Origin: Myxococcota bacterium | GTDB taxonomy: Bacteria; Myxococcota_C; UBA6777 | DNA length: 58,164 nt | NCBI GenBank assembly: GCA_023150835.1 | Contig: JAKLKB010000028.1 | Span: 1 to 58,164, forward strand | Reading direction: 5' to 3' | Shown here: one piece after another, positions 1 to 7,914 of the stretch | Layout: the number at the start of each line of letters is the position of its first letter | Numbering within the stretch: the stretch's first letter is position 1 | Notes under the pieces: model-generated | Database searches by the model: none | Told to the model about the DNA's origin: nothing | Seen by the model: the letters and a program-made list of their open reading frames with translations, nothing else | Translations under genes and position numbers: made by a program

Positions 1-50
1 GCCATGAGAGAGGTATCAAGAGGCAACACTTCTCAGCCATGACAGGCACA

Positions 51-125
51 CCTAGTTGCCCCTACGTGTCGGAGATCACACGGTGTTTTGTAGGGGCAGG
101 CCCCCGTGCCTGCCCTCGATCTGTT
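51..125. repeat. Family B-like palindromic repeat fragment
   Basis: Contains the inverted repeat GGGGCAGGC/GCCTGCCC around 92-116, flanked by gttgcccctacg and GATCACACGGTG, the same words found in the other family B copies in this window. It looks like a partial or rearranged copy. Nothing coding is convincing in 1-240. Confidence 0.55.
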
Positions 126-240
126 GCGTCGCTGACCTCTTCATCGCTATCTGTTTTGAACGAACCCATCGAGTTTTCGTTGTTTTCTTCGACTGTCATG
201 TAGCGAGTTTCCAGACACCCTCTCGTTGGGCGGCTTGCGC

Positions 241-600
241 AGCAACGCAACATTCATCCAACATTTATTGGATAGCTTTTGCGGAAATACAACACTCACC
301 CAACAGCTATTGGATGGCTTTCGCATAAACACAACACTCACACAACAGCTATTGGATGGCTTTCGCATCAACACAACACTCACCCAACAGCTATTGAATG
401 GCTTTCGCATAAACACAACACTCACCCAACAGCTATTAGATGGCTTTCGCATCAACACAACACTCACACAATAGCTATTGGATGGCTTTCGCATCAACAC
501 AACACTCATCCAACAGCTATTGGATAGCTTATGCAGCAATACAACACTCACTCAACAGCTATTGGATAGCTTGTGCATCAACACAACACTCACCCGAGAG
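241..600. repeat. 42-bp tandem repeat array, about 8.5 copies
   Basis: Eight full units and one partial unit of 42 bp, with the core ACACTCACCCAACAGCTATT and the tail GGATGGCTTTCGC. First and last units are more diverged than central ones. Because 42 is a multiple of 3, several frames on both strands stay open and give artificial 14-residue repeat ORFs. None of these has a credible ribosome binding site or an end outside the array, so I treat it as a non-coding minisatellite. The unit equals four B-DNA helical turns. Confidence 0.85.
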
Positions 601-781
601 GTCGCTGCGTTCGCTTGGATGCCCTTGTGCTTTCCTCTCGCCTTGCAGCGAGGCTTTGCGAGCGTCGCAGGGGTGGCGCGAAGCGACGGGGGGCGTTGCG
701 TGAGACGAAGGTTTGAGCATGATGGGGCGGAGTCGATGGGTAGCGAGAACATCGTTGCAAAGAAAAAAGGAGTGGCGTGCG

Positions 782-1639
782 ATGGGTGGTGTGATGCGTT
801 GGATGTGGTGTAGCGGGGCGGTGTGGTGTGTTGCGGTGGTGGGTTTGTGTGCGTGGGCAGAGCCGCCGAACCCGCAGACAGATCCATCGAAGCATCCGTC
901 CCATACGCGGGGTGGGGTCGTCTCGACGACAACGAAAGACGGGAAACAAGGAGCATCCAAGGCAAAAGCGCGGCTAAAGCAGGATCTCAAAGGGATGTTG
1001 GGGAGATGGCATTGTCCGATGGTGTTGCTGGGTCGGGCGGTAGAGATCGTGATCAAGCAAGGCGGTGCGGAGATCCACGTCAACCAAGGAGCGAAAGTCG
1101 AGTGGTATTGGTCGGAGGGTCAAAGTACAGGGGCGGGAGAAGGCGAGTATTTGGCGATCCAGTCGAAGACGACGCAAGGAGCGAATGCGACGGAATACAG
1201 TTATCTGATCTTCAGGTATCGACGGGCATTGGATGGAAGTGTGCGATTTACGGTGTACCCGACGTCTGCGGAGAAAGCACGCGATGGATCATGGAAGCAT
1301 CGGAGTGGTCGGCGTTTGGAGTCCAATATCCCGCAGCGCTGCTTGTCTTCTTCGGCTTATGCGGCGCTGCAAAGCAAGCCCAAACAGCCGCAAGAAGCAG
1401 ATATCACCTATTGTCGGGGCATTGTGGGTGGGCAGCGTTTGGTGTTTCGCAAGTGGGTGTTTGGTTCGGGATGCGCGCAGGAGATGTGTTTGGTGGTGGC
1501 GTGGCAAAACCTGTTTGAACGGATGGCGGCTTGTCTCGAAGGTCGGGGGTATGATCCTTATCCGTTTTTGTACACGAAGCCCCACCAGCAACGCGTATTT
1601 CAAGGTCTGTTTTCGCTCAACGCTCCCTCGAAAGATTGA
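782..1639 (+). CDS. Secreted hypothetical protein with signal peptide
   Basis: 285 residues. The ATG at 782 is preceded by AAGGAG with about 9 nt spacing; an in-frame ATG at 713 is possible but lacks a good site. The N-terminus (MGGVMRWMWC, then a hydrophobic run ending CAWA) is a typical Sec signal peptide, cleaved near residue 24. The mature part has a low-complexity Pro/Ser/Lys start, then a region rich in beta-strand patterns (EIHVNQGAKVEWYWSE) and a C-terminal half with several Cys. No family recognised. It stands alone, convergent with the minus-strand genes that follow. Confidence 0.7.
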   Translation: MGGVMRWMWCSGAVWCVAVVGLCAWAEPPNPQTDPSKHPSHTRGGVVSTTTKDGKQGASKAKARLKQDLKGMLGRWHCPMVLLGRAVEIVIKQGGAEIHVNQGAKVEWYWSEGQSTGAGEGEYLAIQSKTTQGANATEYSYLIFRYRRALDGSVRFTVYPTSAEKARDGSWKHRSGRRLESNIPQRCLSSSAYAALQSKPKQPQEADITYCRGIVGGQRLVFRKWVFGSGCAQEMCLVVAWQNLFERMAACLEGRGYDPYPFLYTKPHQQRVFQGLFSLNAPSKD

Positions 1640-1676
1640 CGAGGGCTTTGCACAGAAAAAGCTTGAGGTTCGATGG

Positions 1677-2009
1677 CTATGGGATCTGCGGTCGTTTGTT
1701 TGCGGAGTGAGATCGTTCAAGGGCTCTTTCAAAACTAATGAGCTGTCGAATGAGCGCGTTGTAGCGTGAGTGAGCGTCGTTTTGGTAATGTTGGGCGAGG
1801 CGGCGGTATAAACGGTGTTCTGGAGGCTCTTGTTGTTGAGGAAAGAATGGCATCGAAAAGCCCAGCCGTTGTAATCGCGGAGAGCCAATTTGAACAAGCA
1901 GAGAAGACTCTGTTTCTTCTTGTTCTTGCTCGATTTGTTTCATTCCCTCGATGATCCACTCCGCTCCCGGAAGTTCTCGATAGATCAGGAATTGCTGTTG
2001 GTAGTCCAT
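1677..2009 (-). CDS. Hypothetical protein, partner of the nucleotidyltransferase gene
   Basis: 110 residues, starting MDYQQQFLIYRELPG. Gln/Glu-rich and predicted mainly helical, with no signal peptide or membrane segment. It lies 155 bp downstream of the DUF6036-like gene on the same strand, so the two may be co-transcribed. The gap holds an imperfect hairpin (CCTTTGTTGTT/AACAACGAAAAGG, about 2130-2160). The ribosome site is weak. No family recognised; a partner role is inferred only from position. Confidence 0.5.
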   Translation of the reverse strand: MDYQQQFLIYRELPGAEWIIEGMKQIEQEQEETESSLLVQIGSPRLQRLGFSMPFFPQQQEPPEHRLYRRLAQHYQNDAHSRYNALIRQLISFERALERSHSANKRPQIP

Positions 2010-2164
2010 TTGCTCGATTGCTCTGTTCGTTGTCTGGTCAACGGGGCCTACCCAAGATGAGCGGGAATGGCTCCGGCTTCAGTCGAGGGTAGTTGACCGA
2101 CTCTTCGCTATCGGATGCCCTTGTTCCCTTTGTTGTTCTGGACAACAACGAAAAGGTAGGCGGG

Positions 2165-2698
2165 TTATAGGTTTTCGTGTTTGGCGACAAACTCGTCAAC
2201 CTTTTCTCGAAACGCGTTGGGATCGATCGCAGGATAACGAAGCAATTGTGGTTCGATTTGCGAAAAATAATGCTTGAGATTTTTGATGTCGATCAGAGCT
2301 TTTTTGTGCATTTCTTGGACATCAAGCAGATCTTTTTGATGCCCTCGTTCAATCTTTGCGAGAGCTTGGCTGTAAAAATCGTAGTGAAAGAATTGTAAAC
2401 TTCCTACCTGCTCGATAAAGTGCGAACGGGATTCCCAACCGGGAAGGGGCGGAATAAAGTCGCTTGGAGAAGCCAATTCGATGTTGATGTTCAGGGTCTG
2501 CTTGAGTTGAGCGATGGCTTCAAAGGCTCCTTTTGGCTCGGTCGAAAAGCAGAGATCGATATCCAGCGTCATATCACGCCATCCTTCGAGAACAGCGCTG
2601 GTTCCGCCCGTAAAATACACACGCCCAAGACCTTTCGTTTCCCTTCCCAATCGCAACATGAATTGTTGAATCTTTTCAGCGTTGGTAGTTTCTCTCAT
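2165..2698 (-). CDS. DUF6036-like nucleotidyltransferase
   Basis: 177 residues from the ATG at 2698, which has CGGAG 8 nt upstream; a GTG at 2722 in frame is less likely. Visible motifs are FTGGTSAVL (GG[TS] nucleotide-binding turn) followed by TLDIDLCF (DxD metal-binding pair), the hallmark of the AbiEii/DUF6036 branch of the nucleotidyltransferase fold. Members are often found as toxin-like or accessory-island genes, usually with a small partner. The C-terminal half is helical. Enzymatic target unknown. Family placement is from motifs; a toxin role is inference. Confidence 0.7.
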   Translation of the reverse strand: MRETTNAEKIQQFMLRLGRETKGLGRVYFTGGTSAVLEGWRDMTLDIDLCFSTEPKGAFEAIAQLKQTLNINIELASPSDFIPPLPGWESRSHFIEQVGSLQFFHYDFYSQALAKIERGHQKDLLDVQEMHKKALIDIKNLKHYFSQIEPQLLRYPAIDPNAFREKVDEFVAKHENL

Positions 2699-2754
2699 CG
2701 CATAGTCTCCGATCAAAAACACAAAGCTTCGTAGTTAGAGGTTAGCCCGAATCT

Positions 2755-3723
2755 TCAGGGGACGATGCCCAAGCCTCGAAGGTTTGCAAAGACATCGTGG
2801 TAGAGGAAGCCGCCCGCAGGGGAGGACATGTACGGAGGGGGCGTGTAGCGGGAGGTTCGGACGTTTTCGATCTGAACAAACAACGTCAGCTTGGAGAAGC
2901 GGCGTTCTTTGAGGATGCGATCCAGTTGTGTTTTGGGGATCAACAAACGGACGTAGACAGCGGCCTTTCGGCTGGAGGGGGTGATCTCGAAGCGTTCATA
3001 AAGACCATTTTTGCGGGGAAGAAGTTTTCCACGTCGGTAGGTGGTGAAGGTGGCGAAGCTTCCGCGTGATGCGGGTCGCACGATGCGAAACTGATCGAGA
3101 GGAAGTTCAAAGGGAACATTGCGTCCGTCACGGTTGGCAGAGGGCGGGCGATTGTCCAAGGGAGCGGGCGAGAGATCGTGGGGTTGGGCTTGCGGTGGAA
3201 GATGCTTGCGACGAGTATCGATTTGGACTGCACGATCGCGCAGATCGAGGATCGGGCGAGGTTCGTGGGTAGTGCGCCCGCTGACGCGAACCGTCGGAGA
3301 AACAAGTTGGATCGAGCCGCAATCGTAAGTCAGCGTGGTGATGGTTCCTGCGGGGACATTGTGTTGTTTGCGCGATATCCGCCAAACCCAACAACGCAGC
3401 GTCTGGCGATCCGCTGCTGCAAGCGTCGGAAACACGCGGAAAAATCTGGCACGTGGGATGCGGTAGGTGAGATACGTTGCGCGGCGTACATGGCGATCAG
3501 GGCGGAAGAAAACAGACGCACCTTGTTGTTGGATTTCGGAGGCCCGCAGGATCAACCGGTGCGGAGGGCGTTTGGAGTGGATGGGCGGAGGAAGTCGGCC
3601 ATCGTTGACACGTTGTTCGATGCGCGTAGGCCGCTGCTTGGGCGGGGAAGGCAAAACATCCGCAGCAGCGCTCTGGGCAAACAAGAGACTGACGACGACT
3701 GAACAGACGATGATTCGGGGCAT
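2755..3723 (-). CDS. Secreted hypothetical protein, Arg/Pro-rich
   Basis: 322 residues from the ATG at 3723, preceded by AAAGGAA (agaaaggaactccaa). An upstream in-frame start at 3786 would translate part of the interspersed repeat at 3751-3892 and is rejected. MPRIIVCSVVVSLLFAQSAAA is a clear signal peptide. The mature protein starts with a Pro/Arg-rich stretch. It then has two beta-rich blocks, one around FRPDRHVRRATYLTYRIPRA and one around VYVRLLIPKTQLDRILKE, which look like related modules. No known domain recognised. Probably periplasmic or extracellular. Confidence 0.7.
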   Translation of the reverse strand: MPRIIVCSVVVSLLFAQSAAADVLPSPPKQRPTRIEQRVNDGRLPPPIHSKRPPHRLILRASEIQQQGASVFFRPDRHVRRATYLTYRIPRARFFRVFPTLAAADRQTLRCWVWRISRKQHNVPAGTITTLTYDCGSIQLVSPTVRVSGRTTHEPRPILDLRDRAVQIDTRRKHLPPQAQPHDLSPAPLDNRPPSANRDGRNVPFELPLDQFRIVRPASRGSFATFTTYRRGKLLPRKNGLYERFEITPSSRKAAVYVRLLIPKTQLDRILKERRFSKLTLFVQIENVRTSRYTPPPYMSSPAGGFLYHDVFANLRGLGIVP

Positions 3724-3750
3724 TTGGAGTTCCTTTCTGGTGGGAGTGGC

Positions 3751-3892
3751 GCAGTAGCCAAAAAAGCCGTGTTCGCGAACGCTCAAGCGAGAGCGTCGCT
3801 GGTTTGAAAAACAGTGATCTCATCGCCCACACGGGGTCAAGGGGGCAAAGCTAAGGGTGTGGGGCGTGGGGTGAAGCCCCACCACCCCCTAC
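3751..3892 (-). repeat. Interspersed repeat family A, copy 1
   Basis: In minus orientation: GTGGGGCTTCACCCCAC hairpin, CCTTGACCCCGTGT, then TTTTTCAAACCAGCGACG and GCGAACACGGCTTTTTTGGC. The other copies are at 8866, 19787, 24447, 32231, 49757 and 56531. It occupies the promoter-proximal side of the secreted-protein gene ending at 3723. Confidence 0.8.
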
Positions 3893-4010
3893 GATATCCG
3901 AGAGGAGTGCGATCGCAATGGTCGGTGCGAGCCGCTGTAATTGCCCTGTTATAGGGCAGCCACAGGGGGCTGCCCCTACGTTTTACGGTCACGCGCCCTG
4001 CGGATCTCGG
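3889..4010. repeat. Interspersed repeat family B, copy at 3.9 kb
   Basis: Starts ACGATATCCGAG and contains the core AGGGCAGCCACAGGGGGCTGCCC (inverted repeat around 3953-3975), followed by CCTACG and CGGATCTCGG. It directly abuts the family A copy. The rest of 4011-4112 shows nothing recognisable. Confidence 0.75.
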
Positions 4011-4112
4011 CTGGGTCCGACTGCGTAAGTCCTATGTCATACGAGACATCCGAGATCTTGCGGGCAAGGATACACTTGTGCGCAACGACGGAGAACGAAA
4101 GGAGATGTCGCG

Positions 4113-4322
4113 ATGTGGGGAGGGCGGTCGCCTCGAAAGGAATGGCGGTTGGATGGGGAGGAGAGCAGCGTCTTGACGTGGTGTGGAGGGGTGGGTAGAA
4201 CAGGCGGGCCGATGGGCAGATCTGCTGTTTTTCAGCCTCGCGTTGAGAGCGTTGTGCTGGGAGGATGGCGGATGGACGGTGATCTTTGGCAAAGCCCTTA
4301 CAACAAGCGAGGAAAAGGATGA
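4113..4322 (+). CDS. Possible small ORF coupled to the S46 peptidase gene
   Basis: 69 codons starting MWGGRSPRKEW. An AAAGGAG lies about 9 nt upstream of the ATG, and its TGA overlaps the ATG of the peptidase gene (ATGA at 4319). This arrangement is typical of translational coupling, but the amino-acid sequence looks unstructured (many Gly, Arg, Trp) and no family is recognised. It may be a leader ORF or chance. Confidence 0.25.
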   Translation: MWGGRSPRKEWRLDGEESSVLTWCGGVGRTGGPMGRSAVFQPRVESVVLGGWRMDGDLWQSPYNKRGKG

Positions 4323-6613
4323 TCAAACGGTCTCGGCTCTTTGGGATGTTCATGGTGTGGGTGATCGGGATAGGGGTGATGTGGCCTGTGTATGCGGAAG
4401 AAGGGATGTTTTTGTTGTACGAGACGGCGAAAGTGCCGTGGCAAGAGCTTCAAAAGAACGGGTTGAAGCTTTCGTCGCAACAAGTGCAAGCGCTTGCGCC
4501 AGCGGTGGTGCAGTTGGCGCGGGGTGGGACGGGTTCGTTTGTTTCAAAGGGCGGGCTGATCGTCACAAACCACCACGTCGCGTATGGCTGTTTGGCCCGA
4601 TTGGACGCCACCACGCACAAGGGTTTGATGAAAAAAGGGTACGTGGCGGCATCGCGTGAGAAAGAAGTGCATTGCCCGGGCTACGATATGATGGTGGTGG
4701 TGCGGCTGGAAGATGTGACGGAAAAAGTGCGCAGCGTGCTCAAATTGGGGATGAAGCCAGAGCAACAGGCGAAGCTGATCCGCACGCAACGACGGACGCT
4801 TGAAGCGGCTTGTGAAAAAGGAACAGGGCTGATCTGCGAAGTGTCGGCCTTGAATGGCGGTGCAGGTTTTACGTTGTCGGCGTATCGGCGTTTGTTGGAT
4901 GTGCGTCTTGTGTACGCACCTGCGGGGGCCTTGGGCAAGTTTGGCGGAGATATCGACAACTGGCGTTATCCGCGTCATACCGCAGACTTCACCTTTTTGC
5001 GTGCCTATGTGGGAGCAGACGGGCATCCCGCCAACTACAGCCCCAAGAATCGGCCTTTTGCCCCCGCGCACTATCTCAAGATCAGCACAAAGCCGCTTCA
5101 GCGGGGTGATTTGACGATGGTGATGGGATTCCCGGGCCGCACGTCGCGTCACGCCTCGTATGCACAAGCCAAGTACTATTACGAACGGGCGATCACACAA
5201 CGCGCCCTCTTATTTCGTGCGCTGATCGATGCGATGCCCAAGAAAGGGCTCGGAAAACGCCGCTATCAGGGGCTGAGCGCAGGTCTCAACAACGGGGCCA
5301 AGTATTACGAAGATCTCAAGACGCAATTCGATCATTTCAAGTTGCTTGAGCGGAAGAAACAACAGCAACAAGTATGGCTGTCCAAGTTCAACGGTAGTCA
5401 CAAGATCCGCAAAGAACACGCGCAGTTTTTAGGGCAGATCGAGAAGATCTTTGAAGATTATCGGGATGTGGATCAAAAAGCGTTGTATCTGACGTACATG
5501 CAGTCGTCGATCTTGCGAAGCCTTCAAACAGCGGTGGATCTGGTGAAGTGGAGCAAGATCCGCAGCAAGTCCGATCTCGAACGCCCGGGCGAGCGCTTCC
5601 GCGACAAGAATATGTACCGCGTGTACCGTGAGTCCGATATGTTGGAGCGTTTGATCACCCTCGGCGGCGAGCGCAAGCTGTTGACACGCTATATACAGAT
5701 GGCGTACGCGCTTCCAGCCGCCCAGCGGCCCAAAGTCGTGGAGTGGCTGTATCGCAAAGGCCAAAAACAAGCCAAGCGGCTACGCAAGCGCTTTCGCAAG
5801 ATGAATCCGAGCCTGCAACCCTACGTTGCGAAGCTGTTGCACCTTGGGCTGCAAAAGCTCGATCCGATCGAAGTGGCTGTGGCGTGGCTGTTTCATCACA
5901 CCGCGCTGATCGGCAAAGAAAAGGACGCGCTGTCTTTGAAAGCAGCCGTCGGTTTGCGCCAAGCCCTGTTCAAAGCAGAGGAAAAAGAACTGCGCGCCGC
6001 CAAAGATCCGCTGTTGCAGCTTGCGGTGCGGATCGTGGATGAGGTGGAAGCCCTCGAAAAAGGCCCCTTGGCTCCGATGAACAAAGTGCTCGGGCCGATC
6101 TACAATCCCCTTCTTGTCCAACAGATCATCCAGCCAAGTTATTGGGATGCGAACTTTACGCTGCGCTTTAATTACGGAACGGTGCAAGATTACACAGAGT
6201 CCAAAAGCCAAAAGAAGTACTTCTACATGACGACGCTTCAAGAGCTTTTGAAAAAAGGCACCGACAAACACCCCTTTGTGGTTCCTGCGTCCTTGAAAAA
6301 AGTCGCCGCAGCGAAGCAATGGGGGACGTGGCGCGATCCGTCGATCAAAGATGTGCCTGTGAACTTTACGGCAACGCTCGACACAACGGGCGGGAATTCA
6401 GGCAGTCCCGTGTTGAATGGTGCGGGCGAGCTGATGGGCCTGTTGTTTGATGGAACGCCCGAGTCGATCCTCAGTGATTGGCAATACATCGAGTCCGAAC
6501 AGCGCAGCATCTGTATGGATATCCGCTTTGCTTTGTTTCTTGCCGACAAAGTGGATGGCGCTCACGCGCTACTGAAAGAACTCGGGATCGCCTCTTCCAA
6601 AGATTCTAGATAA
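4319..6613 (+). CDS. S46 family dipeptidyl-peptidase (DPP7/DPP11 type)
   Basis: 764 residues. The ATG at 4319 follows GAGGAAAAGG; an ATG at 4286 is in frame but poorer. An N-terminal hydrophobic segment ending PVYAEE is a signal peptide, so the enzyme is periplasmic or exported. S46 hallmarks: GTGSFVSKGGLIVTNHHVAYG (catalytic His near residue 86), DIDNWRYPRHTADF (N-terminus-binding Asn-Trp-Arg and catalytic Asp region) and TTGGNSGSPVLN near the C-terminus (catalytic Ser). The residue 18 after the Ser is Gly (FDGT). In DPP11 this position is Arg and gives acidic P1 preference; Gly is the DPP7-like state, so a hydrophobic P1 preference is inferred. Length is normal for S46. The usual role is release of dipeptides from oligopeptides for amino-acid feeding. 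Confidence 0.95.
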   Translation: MIKRSRLFGMFMVWVIGIGVMWPVYAEEGMFLLYETAKVPWQELQKNGLKLSSQQVQALAPAVVQLARGGTGSFVSKGGLIVTNHHVAYGCLARLDATTHKGLMKKGYVAASREKEVHCPGYDMMVVVRLEDVTEKVRSVLKLGMKPEQQAKLIRTQRRTLEAACEKGTGLICEVSALNGGAGFTLSAYRRLLDVRLVYAPAGALGKFGGDIDNWRYPRHTADFTFLRAYVGADGHPANYSPKNRPFAPAHYLKISTKPLQRGDLTMVMGFPGRTSRHASYAQAKYYYERAITQRALLFRALIDAMPKKGLGKRRYQGLSAGLNNGAKYYEDLKTQFDHFKLLERKKQQQQVWLSKFNGSHKIRKEHAQFLGQIEKIFEDYRDVDQKALYLTYMQSSILRSLQTAVDLVKWSKIRSKSDLERPGERFRDKNMYRVYRESDMLERLITLGGERKLLTRYIQMAYALPAAQRPKVVEWLYRKGQKQAKRLRKRFRKMNPSLQPYVAKLLHLGLQKLDPIEVAVAWLFHHTALIGKEKDALSLKAAVGLRQALFKAEEKELRAAKDPLLQLAVRIVDEVEALEKGPLAPMNKVLGPIYNPLLVQQIIQPSYWDANFTLRFNYGTVQDYTESKSQKKYFYMTTLQELLKKGTDKHPFVVPASLKKVAAAKQWGTWRDPSIKDVPVNFTATLDTTGGNSGSPVLNGAGELMGLLFDGTPESILSDWQYIESEQRSICMDIRFALFLADKVDGAHALLKELGIASSKDSR

Positions 6614-6728
6614 TACGATATCCGAGTGATGTGTGATCGTAAGATAGTACGTAGCCGCCCGATTCTTGGGCAGCCACAGGGGGCTGCCCCTACATTTTTA
6701 CGATCACACAACGAGCGGATCTCGTATA
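6613..6728. repeat. Interspersed repeat family B, clean long inverted repeat
   Basis: The best-preserved copy: left end ATACGATATCCGAGTGATG with GTGTGATCGTAA, core GGGCAGCC/GGCTGCCC, right end TTACGATCACACAACGAGCG with GATCTCGTAT. The two ends are imperfect inverted repeats of about 28 bp, giving a roughly 116-bp cruciform-capable element starting in the stop codon of the S46 gene. No transposase inside; MITE-like. Confidence 0.85.
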
Positions 6729-6742
6729 AGGTGGGTTGTGAG

Positions 6743-7231
6743 CTAACGTTGGGCATTGGCGCGAGGTTCGGGGAGGGGTTGAGACTGTGTGCGGGGGCGG
6801 AGAGAGCGGTGACGCGAGCTGTAGGCCCGTTGGGGTTCTTGTGATGCGGGACACGTGGTGGATGCGTCCTCTTCGATGGGGAGGAGCGGAACCAGCGTCG
6901 GCTGCGAGAGCGGATGTTTGGGAGCGGGGGCTTGGGCAATCAACCAAGCGCAGATCTCATCAAAAAGCCCCCAAGGGATGGCCTTTGTAGAAGTGATGCC
7001 GTACGTACACAGCAAATGATTTTTGAGATCATCGAGAGAGAGACGGGCCTGCTTGAGGAGGGGGAAAAGTTGGCCGCGTGCAGGTTCGCTGATGGGGTCT
7101 TCGTCTTCGCAGCCCGCTTGACGGATGATGGAGAGCACCCGACGGATGGCGTCGGCGTGATCTTGTTTGCCTTGGGCGGTGTAGTCACGTTCCATGTGGG
7201 CGAGAAGGTCGGCGATGACGTAAGCTTTCAT
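6743..7231 (-). CDS. Hypothetical protein with helical N-terminus and Pro-rich tail
   Basis: 162 residues starting MKAYVIADLLAHMERDY. GGGAG lies about 9 nt before the ATG. Residues 1-105 look helical and soluble (HADAIRRVLSIIRQAG, LSLDDLKNHLLC). The C-terminal 55 residues are Pro/Ser/Gln/Arg-rich and probably disordered. No family recognised. Divergent from the gene at 7449, with which it shares a 217-bp intergenic region in which I saw no clear promoter. Confidence 0.65.
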   Translation of the reverse strand: MKAYVIADLLAHMERDYTAQGKQDHADAIRRVLSIIRQAGCEDEDPISEPARGQLFPLLKQARLSLDDLKNHLLCTYGITSTKAIPWGLFDEICAWLIAQAPAPKHPLSQPTLVPLLPIEEDASTTCPASQEPQRAYSSRHRSLRPRTQSQPLPEPRANAQR

Positions 7232-7448
7232 GTATCAAATCTCCCAAAAAGACCTCGCCTCTCGATAAAAGGCGCGGATGGCGCGACAAAGCGATGTTGT
7301 GCCGTGCGTTTTTCAGACAGGGGCCAGTATGGAAGGGGTGTGCGTCACACGGCGTCACAAGGTCGCCCCGCCACGCAAGTTCTTTGATCTTTGGGTGGAA
7401 ATCGATCATGCTCGATCGTTTGACACCCCCACAAAAAGAGGAGGCATC

Positions 7449-7835
7449 GTGTCCAACAACAAAGAACGCCAACAGTTCGGTCTTTCGCCGATCGATCGGG
7501 AAGAATGGTGCGCGATGTTGTCGCAGCGGATGGGGCGTTTGTTGCCGAATCCATCAGGAGAACAAGCGAGCGAGGCTTTTTTGCGTGAGGTGGAGGAATG
7601 GCTGACACAGCGATTTGGTGAGATGCTGGCGCATCGTGCCGAGCAAGCCTTTCAGGCGTTGTATCGGGTGGATGTTTCGGAAGAACAAGTCAAACAAGTG
7701 ATGTCGACACAAGCATCGGCGTTATGGGCAAGAGCATTTGCGCGGATGGTGGTGGCGCGGCAGATGGAGAAGTGGGAGACACGACAGCGTTGGCAAGCGC
7801 AATTTGCGCCTTCAAAACAAGGCGATTGTTCTTGA
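7449..7835 (+). CDS. Hypothetical helical protein, GTG start
   Basis: 128 residues from the GTG at 7449, chosen because GAGGAG lies 5 nt upstream; the ORF is open further up without another good site. Starts (M)SNNKERQQFGLSPIDRE. Almost entirely alpha-helical by pattern, with a repeated A-x-R-M-x-A signature. No signal peptide, membrane segment or recognised domain. It ends 80 bp before the homoserine kinase start and may be co-transcribed with it. Confidence 0.6.
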   Translation: MSNNKERQQFGLSPIDREEWCAMLSQRMGRLLPNPSGEQASEAFLREVEEWLTQRFGEMLAHRAEQAFQALYRVDVSEEQVKQVMSTQASALWARAFARMVVARQMEKWETRQRWQAQFAPSKQGDCS

Positions 7836-7914
7836 CAAGTGATAGTGGGTCTTGAAATCATGCGCCGAAGCATGGGGCTTGTGCGACAACACGGACGGAG
7901 ATGGAGAAGAGGGT

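Noticed and set aside
241-600. Tandem 42-bp units considered as a CRISPR array or a repeat-protein gene
   Set aside because: Units are contiguous with no variable spacers, and the open frames exist on both strands only because 42 is a multiple of three.
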